This document shows positions 1 to 7,821 of a DNA stretch of 58,520 nt, piece after piece; the stretch's first letter is position 1, and the number at the start of each line of letters is the position of its first letter. The DNA is from Anaerolineae bacterium (GTDB taxonomy: Bacteria > Chloroflexota > Anaerolineae > JACIWR01), in assembly GCA_024653325.1 (NCBI GenBank), contig JANLFX010000009.1, forward strand, positions 1 through 58,520. Reading direction: 5' to 3'. The notes under the pieces are model-generated. The model made no database searches. It had not been told where the DNA came from and saw nothing but the letters and a program-made list of their open reading frames with translations. Position numbers and translations under genes: made by a program.

Positions 1-33
1 CAAATTTCGGCCAGGTGGCCCTGTTTTAGTTTA

Positions 34-570
34 TCAAAAACACTCTCCCGACAATCCGTCCACGGTCAGCACCAGCCCGGACGTGTCATCCACCGTCAAT
101 CCCAAGGGAAACCACTCCCCCTTCACTTTCACCGACGTCAAATCTCCTCCCAATGCTGGCGTACGCACATTCTCGAAGACCTGGTCGCGCTTCATGCCCG
201 GCACGCGTTCCGCTGCCGCTTGCACAGCATCATACACCCGGCTCTTGCACATGTAGACCCCAAGGGCATCCAACGCCAGAGATACTGCCCCATAACTCAG
301 CCCCAACAGGTACAGCAAGATGCTTAATCCTTTCACCCGCTGCGATATGTGATCCTTGCTCACTCCTTTGGGATAGACACGATGGGTGCGAAAACAGCGC
401 AGGCACTGATAGCGGTGAGCCACCACTTGCGGATACTTGGTATCGCGCAGAGGCTTCTCGACTTCCTGAATGAACTGGAAGTGAGTGCCATCGCAACCCT
501 CGTACGGGCACTCAGACGGCGGTTTGATCTCCTCGGGCTCCACGCGCGGCAGTATCAGATGCAGTCGCAT
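34..570 (-). pseudogene. Transposase, N-terminal part, frameshifted and cut by the window edge
   Basis: The 178-residue product starts with a zinc-ribbon-like pair (CPYEGC near residue 21, CLRC near residue 56), then a helix-turn-helix-like stretch and the beginning of a DDE-type core (GGDLTSVKVKGEWFPLG, then VDDTSG). The family was not pinned down. Translation ends at a TGA just after a run of five T (TGT TTT TGA). Skipping one T lets the frame continue without stops to the window edge as ECFDKLKQGHLAEI, so the gene is either broken, mis-sequenced at a homopolymer, or uses a +1 shift at TTT TGA. The ATG at 570 follows a GGGAGG motif. The rest of the element lies outside the window; no terminal repeats were seen on the side facing lexA. 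Confidence 0.6.
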
Positions 571-654
571 TTCTCATTCGCCTCCCGGTCTAGTCTGCTC
601 TTAATCTTACACCAATTTTACCGGTTGTCGAACAGTCACCAAGACCAAAAGGAC

Positions 655-683
655 TTGACTAGAACAAGCGTTCGTGGTATAAT
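655..683 (+). promoter_or_regulatory. lexA promoter
   Basis: The -35 box TTGACT (655-660) and the -10 box TATAAT (678-683) are separated by exactly 17 bases. The predicted start is about 60 bases ahead of lexA, and a strong AAAGGAGG ribosome site lies at 737-744. The spacer holds the LexA box listed next. Confidence 0.85.
662..673 (+). promoter_or_regulatory. LexA box (B. subtilis / Cheo type) in the lexA promoter spacer
   Basis: GAAC-AAGC-GTTC is a perfect match to the GAACNNNNGTTC core used by Gram-positive and Chloroflexota-type LexA proteins. It lies wholly between the -35 and -10 boxes, so a bound repressor would block RNA polymerase. This predicts LexA autorepression. Confidence 0.85.
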
Positions 684-751
684 TTAAAAACAAATACCCG
701 GTAAAACTTCGCAACCTTCTGACCTTCCATATAACGAAAGGAGGGCGACCC

Positions 752-1384
752 ATGGAACTGTCGGAACGCCAGCGACGCATATTGCAATTCATACGCCAAT
801 TCACACACGAAAACCGCTATCCGCCGACCATCCGTGAGATTGGTGAGGCTGTAGGTATCTCTTCCACCTCGGTTGTGAATTACAATCTTAAGAGTCTGGA
901 AGAGAAGGGCCTGATAGATCGTGATCGCACTATCTCCCGGGGAATCAGGCTGGTAAAAAGCCTGGAGGAACAGGTTGTCTCAATTCCTTTGTTGGGCCGC
1001 ATCGCCGCTGGCAGTCCATTACCTGTCCCCGACAGCAGCAGCGATTTCCGGGTCTTTGGCGATGAGACCATCGAATTGACACGGGGCATTCTCAAAGATA
1101 CCGATAACGTCTATGCCCTGCAAGTCAAGGGGGATTCAATGATTGATGCCCTGATCCACGATGGAGACATCGTGGTCATGAAACACCAACAACACGCTGA
1201 GAACGGGGACCTGGTGGCCGTGTGGTTGCGTGAGGAAAAGGAAACCACCCTGAAGCGCTTTTACCTGGAGGGCGACCAGGTTCGTCTCCAACCAGCCAAC
1301 CCGACGATGGGGCCGATGTATTTCCCCGCTAAGGACGTGGAGATTCAGGGTAAAGTGGTGTGTGTGATCCGTCAGCTCAACTAG
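752..1384 (+). CDS. lexA: LexA, SOS-response repressor / self-cleaving serine peptidase
   Basis: This 210-residue protein represses DNA-damage genes and cleaves itself when RecA filaments form. Residues 1-65 are the winged helix-turn-helix (PPTIREIGEAVGISSTSVVNY); residues 78-205 are the S24 peptidase domain. The Ala-Gly cleavage site is at residues 86-87 (GRIAAGSPL). The catalytic serine is Ser129 in GDSM and the lysine is Lys168 in TTLKRF. The length is normal. The start follows an AAAGGAGG ribosome site. Its own promoter carries a GAACNNNNGTTC operator, so autoregulation is predicted. The DUF362 gene downstream is on the same strand after about 80 bases and may be co-transcribed. Confidence 0.97.
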   Translation: MELSERQRRILQFIRQFTHENRYPPTIREIGEAVGISSTSVVNYNLKSLEEKGLIDRDRTISRGIRLVKSLEEQVVSIPLLGRIAAGSPLPVPDSSSDFRVFGDETIELTRGILKDTDNVYALQVKGDSMIDALIHDGDIVVMKHQQHAENGDLVAVWLREEKETTLKRFYLEGDQVRLQPANPTMGPMYFPAKDVEIQGKVVCVIRQLN

Positions 1385-1424
1385 TTGCTGGGTTGGGGCA
1401 ACCTGTCGGAGAGAGTTGGCATAG

Positions 1425-1445
1425 GGCGGCTTTTCCATGGCCGCC
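1425..1445. repeat. Short hairpin between lexA and the DUF362 gene
   Basis: Arms GGCGGC (1425-1430) and GCCGCC (1440-1445) enclose a TTTTCCATG loop. No U-tract follows. The loop resembles the TTCCAT loop of the hairpin at 58488-58509. Confidence 0.45.
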
Positions 1446-1466
1446 ATAACCTAACCTAAAGGGGAA

Positions 1467-2600
1467 ATGAGCCAGGTAGCTCTGGTACGCTGCGAACAAT
1501 ACGAATTGGACAGAGTTCGGGCCGCGGTACGCCGTAGCGTGGACCTGTTGGGTGGAATGCGAAGTTACGTGCCGTCGGGCGCGCGGGTGTTGATCAAGCC
1601 TAATCTCTTGCAGGCCAGTGCGCCAGAGGAGGCTATTGTCACCCACCCGGCCGTGGTGCAGGCCACGGTAGAGCTGGTACAAGAAGCTGGCGGACGAGTG
1701 ACTATCGGCGACAGCCCCATCGGACCCTTTATGAAAAGCAGGCTGCGCCGGGTTTACGAAGCCAGTGGCATGGAGGAAGTCGCTCAGATCACAGGGGCTG
1801 CGCTCAATTTCGATACCGAAGCCACGACGCAAGCGCACCCCAGCGGGCACCTGATTAAGCGGCTGGAAGTTGGCCGTTATGTGGTCGAAAGCGACGTGGT
1901 CATTTCCCTGTCCAAATTAAAAACCCACGGCTTTATGCGCTTCACCGGGGCAATCAAGAACCTTTTTGGAGTAATCCCTGGTACTTTCAAGACGGGATAC
2001 CACGCTAAACTGGTCACGGCTGAGCGTTTCGCCACCATGCTGCTAGACGTGACGGATTTCGTTCGTCCCGCTTTGCACATCATGGATGCCGTAGTGGGTA
2101 TGGATGGCGATGGCCCCTCGGCAGGTAGACCTTTCCCCATTGGCGTTATTCTGGCCAGCACCGATGGCGTGGCTTTGGACCTGACAGCTACCGAATTGGT
2201 CGGAATAGAACCGCTAAGCGTTCCCGTGTTGAAAGTCGCTGCCCGACTTGGGCTGACCAGTGGTCGCCTGCAGGACATCCAACTGGTGGGCGATGCCTTT
2301 GATGAGGCCCGGGTTACCGGTTTCCGGCCGGCGAAATCCGGCCTTGATGTCAGTAACATTCCGGCGCGGGTACGCGCCGTGGGCACCGGATTGCTGGTGG
2401 TCAACCCGCGAGTCACGGCGGCGTGTGTCGGCTGCGGGATGTGCGAAGAAAACTGCCCTGTCCAGGCGATCAGGGTTAAAAACGGACGGGCTCAGATAGA
2501 CCTGGCTGTTTGCATCCGCTGTTATTGTTGCCACGAACTCTGCCCGGAGCACGCTATCGAACTTCGTCAGCCCTGGCTGGGGCGCATCTTTATGCGCTAA
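1467..2600 (+). CDS. DUF362 protein with C-terminal 2x[4Fe-4S] ferredoxin domain
   Basis: The 377-residue product has an N-terminal DUF362 domain (residues about 4-300; LIKPNLLQ, GDSPIGPF, SKLKTHGFMRFTGAIKNLFG). A bacterial-type ferredoxin domain follows, with two cluster motifs: CVGCGMCEENCP (320-331) and CIRCYCCHELCP (349-360). DUF362 proteins are widespread in anaerobes and presumed to be redox proteins, but no reaction is established. No signal peptide or membrane segment is seen, so it is probably cytosolic. The ATG follows AAAGGGGAA. It may be read through from lexA, but no LexA box lies between them. Confidence 0.85.
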   Translation: MSQVALVRCEQYELDRVRAAVRRSVDLLGGMRSYVPSGARVLIKPNLLQASAPEEAIVTHPAVVQATVELVQEAGGRVTIGDSPIGPFMKSRLRRVYEASGMEEVAQITGAALNFDTEATTQAHPSGHLIKRLEVGRYVVESDVVISLSKLKTHGFMRFTGAIKNLFGVIPGTFKTGYHAKLVTAERFATMLLDVTDFVRPALHIMDAVVGMDGDGPSAGRPFPIGVILASTDGVALDLTATELVGIEPLSVPVLKVAARLGLTSGRLQDIQLVGDAFDEARVTGFRPAKSGLDVSNIPARVRAVGTGLLVVNPRVTAACVGCGMCEENCPVQAIRVKNGRAQIDLAVCIRCYCCHELCPEHAIELRQPWLGRIFMR

Positions 2601-2606
2601 CAACAT

Positions 2607-2643
2607 GAACCCTTCCGCAGGTTTCAAACCCGTGGGAGGGTTC
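2607..2643. terminator. Hairpin between convergent genes, terminator-like
   Basis: An 18-bp imperfect stem (GAACCCTTCC on the left, GGGAGGGTTC on the right, with GU pairs and one mismatch) is followed by AGTTTTG. It lies 6 bases after the DUF362 stop and 22 bases beyond the stop of the opposing response-regulator gene, so it could end transcripts from both sides. The stem resembles the hairpin at 13543-13575. Confidence 0.65.
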
Positions 2644-2665
2644 AGTTTTGATGTGAATCGTTGGT

Positions 2666-3562
2666 TCAAGATGCGACCACCGGTATCCTTGCCGCTTTTG
2701 CCGACTGCTTTACCTCTCGCACGCTGGTGAAGTGGGCCTCACCCCCGTTCACCACTCCAATTTCTACCACCAGGGCAGGTACCGCCGTACCTTTCGGCAG
2801 GTCACCCCGCAGACCGGCCTCAACCAGTTCCCGATCCTGGAGAGGATAGAAGTATCGGACCGCTCGTGTCAAACGGTCGGCCAGTTTGTCACGGAGGATG
2901 TCCACCTTCTCCGGAATGGTGAGCACCAGGAATTCCGATTGGTTGATATGTCCAACCAGATCGTCCATCGTACCGGCTTCATCCACCGCGTTGCTGATAA
3001 TCAAGCCCACTGCCCGCAGCGCATCATCTCCAGCCACGAACCCATAGGCCTCGTTGAATGCTTCGACATTCGTCAAACCGATGTATAGCACCGCCCAGTC
3101 TTGACGTCCCAACAGCGATTTCAGGCGCTCGTCTATCACCTTGGCATCTGGTAAGCCGGTAACCGGGCTGACCAGGCTCTCATACCCCGCCCGGCGAATC
3201 GCATTGCGCACCCGCAAGCGCAGTTCCTGCATGTCGAAGGGCTTGGTGATGTAATCCACTGCTCCCAATTTCAACCCGGTAATGCGATCCCCCCGTTCTT
3301 TCAATTCGGTGAGGAAGATAACAGGAATTTGGCTGGTACGCAGGTTTTGCCGCAACCGGCGGCATACCTCATATCCGTCTATATCCGGTAGCCGGATGTC
3401 TTGTATAATCAGGTCTGGCGGAGTCTCCTTACAGATTTTAAGAGCATCCTCTCCCATGACGGCAGTGACGATGTTATACCCTAAAGCTGCAAAATAGGTG
3501 GATAACATCTCCAGGGTATCGGTATCGTCCTCGACGATGAGAATTGTATTTCTGGCGGACAT
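2666..3562 (-). CDS. Response regulator with degenerate GGDEF domain
   Basis: The 298-residue protein has a REC domain (residues 6-122) with acidic pair Asp11/Asp12, phospho-acceptor Asp55 in LIIQDIRLPD, Thr85 and Lys107. A GGDEF-fold domain follows (about 133-285). Its signature position reads NQSEF (207-211) instead of GGDEF, so diguanylate cyclase activity is unlikely; it may be a ligand-binding or interaction module. The ATG at 3562 follows TCGGAGG; an in-frame upstream ATG at 3655 lies inside the preceding V4R gene and is rejected. It is the last gene of the Roadblock-V4R-REC operon. Confidence 0.88.
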   Translation of the reverse strand: MSARNTILIVEDDTDTLEMLSTYFAALGYNIVTAVMGEDALKICKETPPDLIIQDIRLPDIDGYEVCRRLRQNLRTSQIPVIFLTELKERGDRITGLKLGAVDYITKPFDMQELRLRVRNAIRRAGYESLVSPVTGLPDAKVIDERLKSLLGRQDWAVLYIGLTNVEAFNEAYGFVAGDDALRAVGLIISNAVDEAGTMDDLVGHINQSEFLVLTIPEKVDILRDKLADRLTRAVRYFYPLQDRELVEAGLRGDLPKGTAVPALVVEIGVVNGGEAHFTSVREVKQSAKAARIPVVAS

Positions 3563-3599
3563 CTTTACCTCCGACCGACCATGAACCGGCGCGACCAGC

Positions 3600-4229
3600 C
3601 TATTCCACGGGCTCTTTGAGTATCTCGAAGTCGCAGACCGGATCACCAGCGCCAATGCAATGCACTTCTCTTACTTTGAACTCTTTGCCGCCGCTGACCC
3701 AATGCAGACCTCCCTGAAGCAATCCTACGGCCGCATGGCAGATAGGTTTATCCGCGTGTCGTCCCCAGCAAACCGGGCAACGTTCGATGATGTACAGGAA
3801 GTGATCACCACAATCTTCAACCCGGCTTATCTGGTCGCTGAACTGGGTAAAAACCTTGGCCATGGCCGGCAGACCGATCTTGAGCTTAGCACTCAAAGGC
3901 AAAGCTTTCATTGCGAAACCGGTCATGCCTACCGCCGGACCGAAAGCATCCAACCCATGCTTGATCGCCGCCCGTCCGGCCCGCATGGCCAGTCCTCGCC
4001 CTCCCCGCGGGCCATACATGTCATCCAGGGCCTGATTTAAGGCCGCGAAATCGGCGAAATCGAAAGACTTGTGCAAATCATCCGGGGGATAGTTATCCAC
4101 CAGGTGGGCTAGGCCAGCGAGTTTGAGAATGGCGGCCAAGCCATTGCGGCCCATGATATCCTCAAGGACCAGCAAGTAAATACGGGCAATCTTGTTTGGA
4201 TAGTACAATCCACTTTTTTCAGGCGACAC
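3600..4229 (-). CDS. V4R (4-vinyl reductase) domain protein
   Basis: This 209-residue soluble protein has a C-terminal V4R domain with the characteristic HCIGAGDPVCDFEI ending and several conserved Cys/His (CPVCWGRHADKPICH). V4R domains bind small hydrophobic ligands or metals and occur in sensor proteins as well as in bacteriochlorophyll 4-vinyl reductase. No photosynthesis gene is nearby, so a sensory role is the better guess. It lies between a Roadblock protein and a response regulator on the same strand, gaps of 74 and 37 bases, which suggests a three-gene signalling unit. Confidence 0.82.
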   Translation of the reverse strand: MSPEKSGLYYPNKIARIYLLVLEDIMGRNGLAAILKLAGLAHLVDNYPPDDLHKSFDFADFAALNQALDDMYGPRGGRGLAMRAGRAAIKHGLDAFGPAVGMTGFAMKALPLSAKLKIGLPAMAKVFTQFSDQISRVEDCGDHFLYIIERCPVCWGRHADKPICHAAVGLLQGGLHWVSGGKEFKVREVHCIGAGDPVCDFEILKEPVE

Positions 4230-4303
4230 GTTGGTCCCTCCTTAGCAAAGAAGAATAGCGTCCATGGACCTTTCACTACCCGCTGATACTTTTAACCGTT
4301 GCA

Positions 4304-4675
4304 CTAGACGATTTTGGCTAGCTCCTCTGCTGTCCGGCGCATATCCAGGAAGAGTAGACCCAGCTTGGCCTGCTTGCGAGCCAGAACGGTGAGCACAGCC
4401 TCTTCTCCGACAGACATTAGGACTACATACCCATTCTCACCCTTGATATAAACCTGGTCTAACATACCGCGTCCCAACTCACCGGCAATGCGATCCCCCA
4501 GAGAAAGCATGGCGGCAGACATAGCCGATACTCGATCCTCCTCTACCCCAGCCGGCAAAGATGAGGCCATGATCAAGCCGTCTACACTGACCACCGCCGA
4601 GGCCTCGATGTCGGGTGTACTGACCTGCAGGTCTTTCAGGCAGGCCACCATTTGCTCGGTTCTTGATTTGGTCAT
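4304..4675 (-). CDS. Roadblock/LC7 domain protein (MglB-like)
   Basis: The 123-residue protein is a single Roadblock/LC7 fold. Conserved stretches include ASAVVSVDGLIMASSLP, a serine-rich helix with MSAAMLSLGDRIAGEL, and the final strands VVLMSVGEEAVLTVLA. In bacteria such proteins dimerise and act as GTPase-activating or scaffold partners for small Ras-like GTPases; no such GTPase is in this window. It is first in an operon with V4R and REC/GGDEF genes, preceded by a good promoter at 4792-4820. Confidence 0.88.
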   Translation of the reverse strand: MTKSRTEQMVACLKDLQVSTPDIEASAVVSVDGLIMASSLPAGVEEDRVSAMSAAMLSLGDRIAGELGRGMLDQVYIKGENGYVVLMSVGEEAVLTVLARKQAKLGLLFLDMRRTAEELAKIV

Positions 4676-4791
4676 CGTCGCATTCCTCCTATTGTGTTTT
4701 TTGCCCGGACGGATTTCTTGTCTGGTAAAAACGGAGAGAATAGGTCCCGAGAAGACCCACGTCCTGGTCTGCTCCTGGAACGATGTTTATT

Positions 4792-4820
4792 ATTATACCA
4801 GCATTTGTGCAATTTGACAA
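4792..4820 (-). promoter_or_regulatory. Promoter of the Roadblock-V4R-REC operon
   Basis: On the minus strand TTGTCA (4820-4815) and TATAAT (4797-4792) are spaced by 17 bases, about 110 bases upstream of the Roadblock start. Confidence 0.8.
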
Positions 4821-4883
4821 CGCCAAAAAAGTGCTGTGCGGGCTTAAGAGCTCAATGGAATTAGAGAGGACAGGCGCTAGGCG

Positions 4884-5426
4884 TCAAGGCGAAAAAACCG
4901 CCTGAACTCTCTTCCCTACTCCAATGATTCCTACAGCCTCTTGTCCAAGAGCCACGATTCCAACACATTTGTAACCCAATGCCAGAATGCCCACAGCCAA
5001 ATACCCTACAGCGAAAACGGATACAGATACGATACCAAGTCCCACCACGCTAACAGAGAGCAGGGCTACACTGGCTATGCTGACCGATACCAGCCCTGTG
5101 GCTATGAGCGCTACGGTGAATAATCCCCGAGCAACAAAAATGCCCAACGCGATTATACCTGTTGCCCGATTGCCAATCGCAATGACGCCGCGGGCGTGGC
5201 GCATTTCACCATGTGGATTATCAAAACCCAGGTTGATGGAGAGTAGAGGCCACCCAAAGAACTTTCTCGGTGATTCATACTCGTATGGAAGGGATTCCAA
5301 TGCCATGCAAAGGTGTCGGTAGAAGTCTACGAATAATGCTAATACCGAACCGATTTTGCCCAAACAACCAGGACGAGCTGTCAGACTTGCGATAGTACTC
5401 GGCGGGGCTGGGAACGAGGCTTTCAT
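4884..5426 (-). CDS. Hypothetical protein with glycine-spaced short repeats
   Basis: The 180-residue product is not recognised. Residues 1-80 are ordinary; residues about 80-178 consist of short imperfect repeats built on Ala-x-Gly or Ser-x-x (for example VIAIGNRATGIIALG, YLAVGILALG, VGIVALGQEAVGIIGVG), giving a glycine or small residue about every five to six positions between aliphatic residues. This could be a left-handed beta-solenoid, or glycine-zipper membrane helices. The ATG follows CAGGAGAGTGCA. It stands alone between the Roadblock promoter and the tRNA-Lys terminator region. Confidence 0.65.
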   Translation of the reverse strand: MKASFPAPPSTIASLTARPGCLGKIGSVLALFVDFYRHLCMALESLPYEYESPRKFFGWPLLSINLGFDNPHGEMRHARGVIAIGNRATGIIALGIFVARGLFTVALIATGLVSVSIASVALLSVSVVGLGIVSVSVFAVGYLAVGILALGYKCVGIVALGQEAVGIIGVGKRVQAVFSP

Positions 5427-5721
5427 TGCACTCTCCTGACCCGGCTAAGCCGGAATCCAAATTGGTTGTTCTAGTGCTCCGTCAACCTTAAAGGTTTCAC
5501 GGTGCCAAGCCACAGGGGCTCGTCCTGAGTGCACTGAAGGGGCACAGAATCTTTGGTAAAACCTCTGCGTCCTCGGCGTTTCGGCGGTAAGAGTTTAACT
5601 TGCAGGGGTGACAAAGCACCAGACACGGTCTTAAGGAGGGTAGGGGGATACTGTACTTCCGCACTGAAGCGGAAAGAGTGAGATAGGACTGGAATTTGGT
5701 CATGGCTTGCTTGCTGCACGC
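5427..5721. other. Gene-poor stretch with repeat-like hairpins
   Basis: No convincing gene is seen. It holds the palindrome at 5441-5453 and a hairpin around AACCTTAAAGGTT at 5484-5496, flanked by complementary CCGT and ACGG. A motif at 5554-5581 (CTCTGCGTCCTCGGCGTTTC) resembles a dispersed extragenic repeat known from many bacterial genomes. Short ORFs here overlap the tRNA or repeats and lack coding character. Confidence 0.5.
5441..5453. repeat. CCGGCTAAGCCGG palindrome upstream of the glycine-repeat gene
   Basis: A 6-bp stem palindrome lies 15 bases before the start of the 4884-5426 gene. A near copy (CCGGCCTAGCCGG) occurs at 15265-15277, likewise just ahead of a gene (atpD). Confidence 0.5.
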
Positions 5722-5755
5722 AAAAAGCTCCCGGCTTAAACAAGCGGGAGCTTTT
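5722..5755 (-). terminator. Intrinsic terminator of tRNA-Lys
   Basis: The stem GCTCCCGGCTT / AAGCGGGAGC is flanked by A5 on one side and T4 on the other. It starts 30 bases past the tRNA 3' end on the minus strand and could also act on the other strand. Confidence 0.8.
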
Positions 5756-5785
5756 GCATCTGGCGGGGTGGCTCCCGTCTGAAGG

Positions 5786-5859
5786 TGAGCCGTACTGGAT
5801 TCGAACCAGTGACTCCCTGCTTAAAAGGCAGGTGCTCTGCCTGACTGAGCTAACGGCCC
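5786..5859 (-). tRNA. tRNA-Lys (anticodon TTT)
   Basis: A 74-nt cloverleaf reads on the minus strand. The acceptor pair is GGGCCGT / ACGGCTC (one GU pair), the D arm is GCTCAGTCAGGCAGAGC, the anticodon loop is CTTTTAA with TTT at the centre, and the T loop is GGTTCGAATCC. The discriminator is A and the encoded 3' end is CCT, so CCA is added post-transcriptionally. A perfect promoter lies just upstream and a terminator downstream, so it is a single-gene transcription unit. Confidence 0.95.
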
Positions 5860-5868
5860 ACAATATTA

Positions 5869-5897
5869 AGTATATCACATGAACTCTTTGCTGTCAA
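5869..5897 (-). promoter_or_regulatory. tRNA-Lys promoter
   Basis: On the minus strand TTGACA (5897-5892) and TATACT (5874-5869) are 17 bases apart. The -10 box ends 10 bases before the mature tRNA 5' end, as expected for a short leader. Confidence 0.85.
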
Positions 5898-5949
5898 ACT
5901 TTATTCTGCTGAGGGATAGGCCTCTTTGAGTCCTTTGTGGCTCATTCTT

Positions 5950-5977
5950 TTGCCAGGCGTGCAAAATGTGGTATCAT
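5950..5977 (+). promoter_or_regulatory. Probable rqcH promoter
   Basis: TTGCCA (5950-5955) and TATCAT (5972-5977) are spaced by 16 bases and lie about 70 bases ahead of the rqcH start. Confidence 0.55.
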
Positions 5978-6002
5978 TAAGCTGGTTGATCAGTAGTTTG
6001 CC

Positions 6003-6032
6003 GACTCGCTGACTCGCTCATTCGCCGACTCG
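6003..6032. repeat. Octamer tandem repeat (GACTCGCT-type)
   Basis: Units GACTCGCT, GACTCGCT, CATTCGCC and GACTCG follow each other directly. This is the reverse complement of the AGCRARTC repeat at 34169-34216. Both arrays lie 15-20 bases ahead of a start codon. Confidence 0.65.
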
Positions 6033-6048
6033 TTTAAGGAAAATTGAC

Positions 6049-7758
6049 GTGTACTTTGACGCTTTGACTGCCGCTGCTGTCACCGACGAATTGCGGACAA
6101 CCATCCTGGGGGGCCGTATTCAAGCCGTACTCCAGCCCGATGAGTGGTCAATCGGATTGGAAGTATATGCCGGACATCAGCGCCATTATTTGCTGCTCTC
6201 AGCCCATCCCGATTACGCCCGCGTCCACCTGGTAAAGGATAAATTGCGCCGGGGAGTGGAAAGCGCGTCGCCATTGCTGCTTCTACTCCGCAAGTATGTC
6301 CGGGGAGGGCGGGTTGAGGGGGTGGCTCAGCCACCTTTCGAGCGCATCCTTCATCTGCGCATTGCCCACCCGGAAGGCGAGACCACTCTCGTTATCGAGG
6401 CGATGGGCCGTTATGCCAATCTGATTCTGGTCGCCACCGATGGCATTGTGCTGGGCTGCCTCAAGCGCGTTGGACCGGAAATGAGCCGGGTGCGTACTTT
6501 GCTACCCAACCGGCTGTACGTCCCCCCACCTCCCCAGCCCAAGCTGGATCCAACCGACCTGGACGAAACACGGGCGCAGTACCTGGTGAGCACCGCCCCC
6601 GACGGCACTCCCCTGTGGCGTGTTTTGGTGAACGGTGTGCGAGGAGTTAGCCCGTTGCTGGCCAGGGAAGTTGCCTTGCGGGCTACTGACCGGGTCGCCA
6701 CTCCTGTCGAGCGAGTGATGGACGTCGTGCGGGTAGTGAACGTTTTCCAGGATCTGATACTGCCGGTGTGGGAACATCGCTGGCAGCCGTGTCTGGCGCG
6801 TGAGCATGGTGAGCCGGTAGCCTTTGCGCCTTATCTGTTGACCCAATATGATCAAGTCGAGAGCCTGAGCAGTATCAGTGAGGCGCTGGAAGCGTACTAC
6901 GCGGCGTTGACCGGTGAAAATGCTTACGCTGCGGCCAGGGATAAGGTGCGCGCTGTCCTGGAAGAAGCGCGCCGTCGGGTAGAGCGCAAGCGGCAAGCTC
7001 TGTTACGTTCCCAACCCATGTCCGGGGAAATCGAGACCCTGCGTTACAAAGGCGAGCTCATCCTGGCTTACGCTCATACTCTGCAACCCGGCCAAGAGGA
7101 ATTGATAGCCCAGATGTCTCCGCAAGAGTCACCGCTGGTTATCCGTCTGGACCCAAAACTTTCACCAGTGGAAAACGCGCAGGCGTACTTCAAGGAATAT
7201 CGCAAAGCGAAAAACGCTGTTGCTGGAGCTCCGGCTCGCCTGGCCCAGGCCGACCTGGAGCTACGCTACCTGAACCAGCTTGCCACCGACCTGGAGCTGG
7301 CTGCCAATCGGCCAGAGATTGACGAGGTACGCGCTGCCCTGCTGGATGCGGGTTATATTCAGCCGGAGCGAGCGGGCTATCGGCCACAACACAGCCGTCC
7401 GCTGGAGGTGCAATCCGCCGATGGGTTCATCATCCTGGTGGGCAAGAACGCGCGCCAGAACGACCTGGTGACATTTCGTCGGGCCGACCCGGATGATCTA
7501 TGGCTGCACGCGCGGGGTGTGCCGGGGGCGCACGTGATAATCAAAACGGCGGGCCGGCCTGTGCCGGAGACCACGCTTCGGCAGGCAGCCCGCCTTGCGG
7601 CGCAATATTCCGCCGCCCGGCAGGAGAAGTCCGTGGCTGTAGATTACACCCTGCGCCGTTACGTGAAGCGCGTGCGCGGTGGACGTCCAGGCCTGGTGAC
7701 CTATCGGCACGAGCAAACTATACGCGTGTCGCCCGGCGAAGGGGAGACACCCGATTGA
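6049..7758 (+). CDS. rqcH: RqcH / NFACT-family ribosome quality-control protein
   Basis: The 569-residue protein matches the RqcH/Rqc2/FbpA family, which binds obstructed 50S subunits and recruits tRNA-Ala to add alanine tails. It has an NFACT-N domain (about 1-260, starting MYFDALTAAAVTDELR), a central helical coiled-coil region (about 270-440) and a C-terminal NFACT-R domain (about 455-555; GKNARQNDLVTFR and DLWLHARGVPGAHVII). The length is normal. The start is GTG at 6049, with AAGGAAAA upstream. It is monocistronic: a bidirectional terminator follows at 7782-7807. Confidence 0.93.
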   Translation: MYFDALTAAAVTDELRTTILGGRIQAVLQPDEWSIGLEVYAGHQRHYLLLSAHPDYARVHLVKDKLRRGVESASPLLLLLRKYVRGGRVEGVAQPPFERILHLRIAHPEGETTLVIEAMGRYANLILVATDGIVLGCLKRVGPEMSRVRTLLPNRLYVPPPPQPKLDPTDLDETRAQYLVSTAPDGTPLWRVLVNGVRGVSPLLAREVALRATDRVATPVERVMDVVRVVNVFQDLILPVWEHRWQPCLAREHGEPVAFAPYLLTQYDQVESLSSISEALEAYYAALTGENAYAAARDKVRAVLEEARRRVERKRQALLRSQPMSGEIETLRYKGELILAYAHTLQPGQEELIAQMSPQESPLVIRLDPKLSPVENAQAYFKEYRKAKNAVAGAPARLAQADLELRYLNQLATDLELAANRPEIDEVRAALLDAGYIQPERAGYRPQHSRPLEVQSADGFIILVGKNARQNDLVTFRRADPDDLWLHARGVPGAHVIIKTAGRPVPETTLRQAARLAAQYSAARQEKSVAVDYTLRRYVKRVRGGRPGLVTYRHEQTIRVSPGEGETPD

Positions 7759-7781
7759 CTCCTTACGGTTGCGCCGCAAAG

Positions 7782-7807
7782 AAAAGAGGCCCAAGCGGGC
7801 CCCTTTT
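7782..7807. terminator. Bidirectional terminator between rqcH and the small minus-strand gene
   Basis: AAAAGAGGCCC and GGGCCCCTTTT pair around an AAGC loop, with one A-C mismatch. A- and T-tracts lie on both sides, so it serves both convergent genes. Confidence 0.85.
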
Positions 7808-7821
7808 CGCCTTCCGTGAAC

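Noticed and set aside
3600..4229. Bacteriochlorophyll 4-vinyl reductase
   Set aside because: Only the V4R domain is shared; no photosynthesis genes are present and the context is signalling.
5471..5878. 135-codon minus-strand ORF across the tRNA-Lys region
   Set aside because: It runs through the tRNA gene, its terminator and repeat hairpins, and has no coding character.
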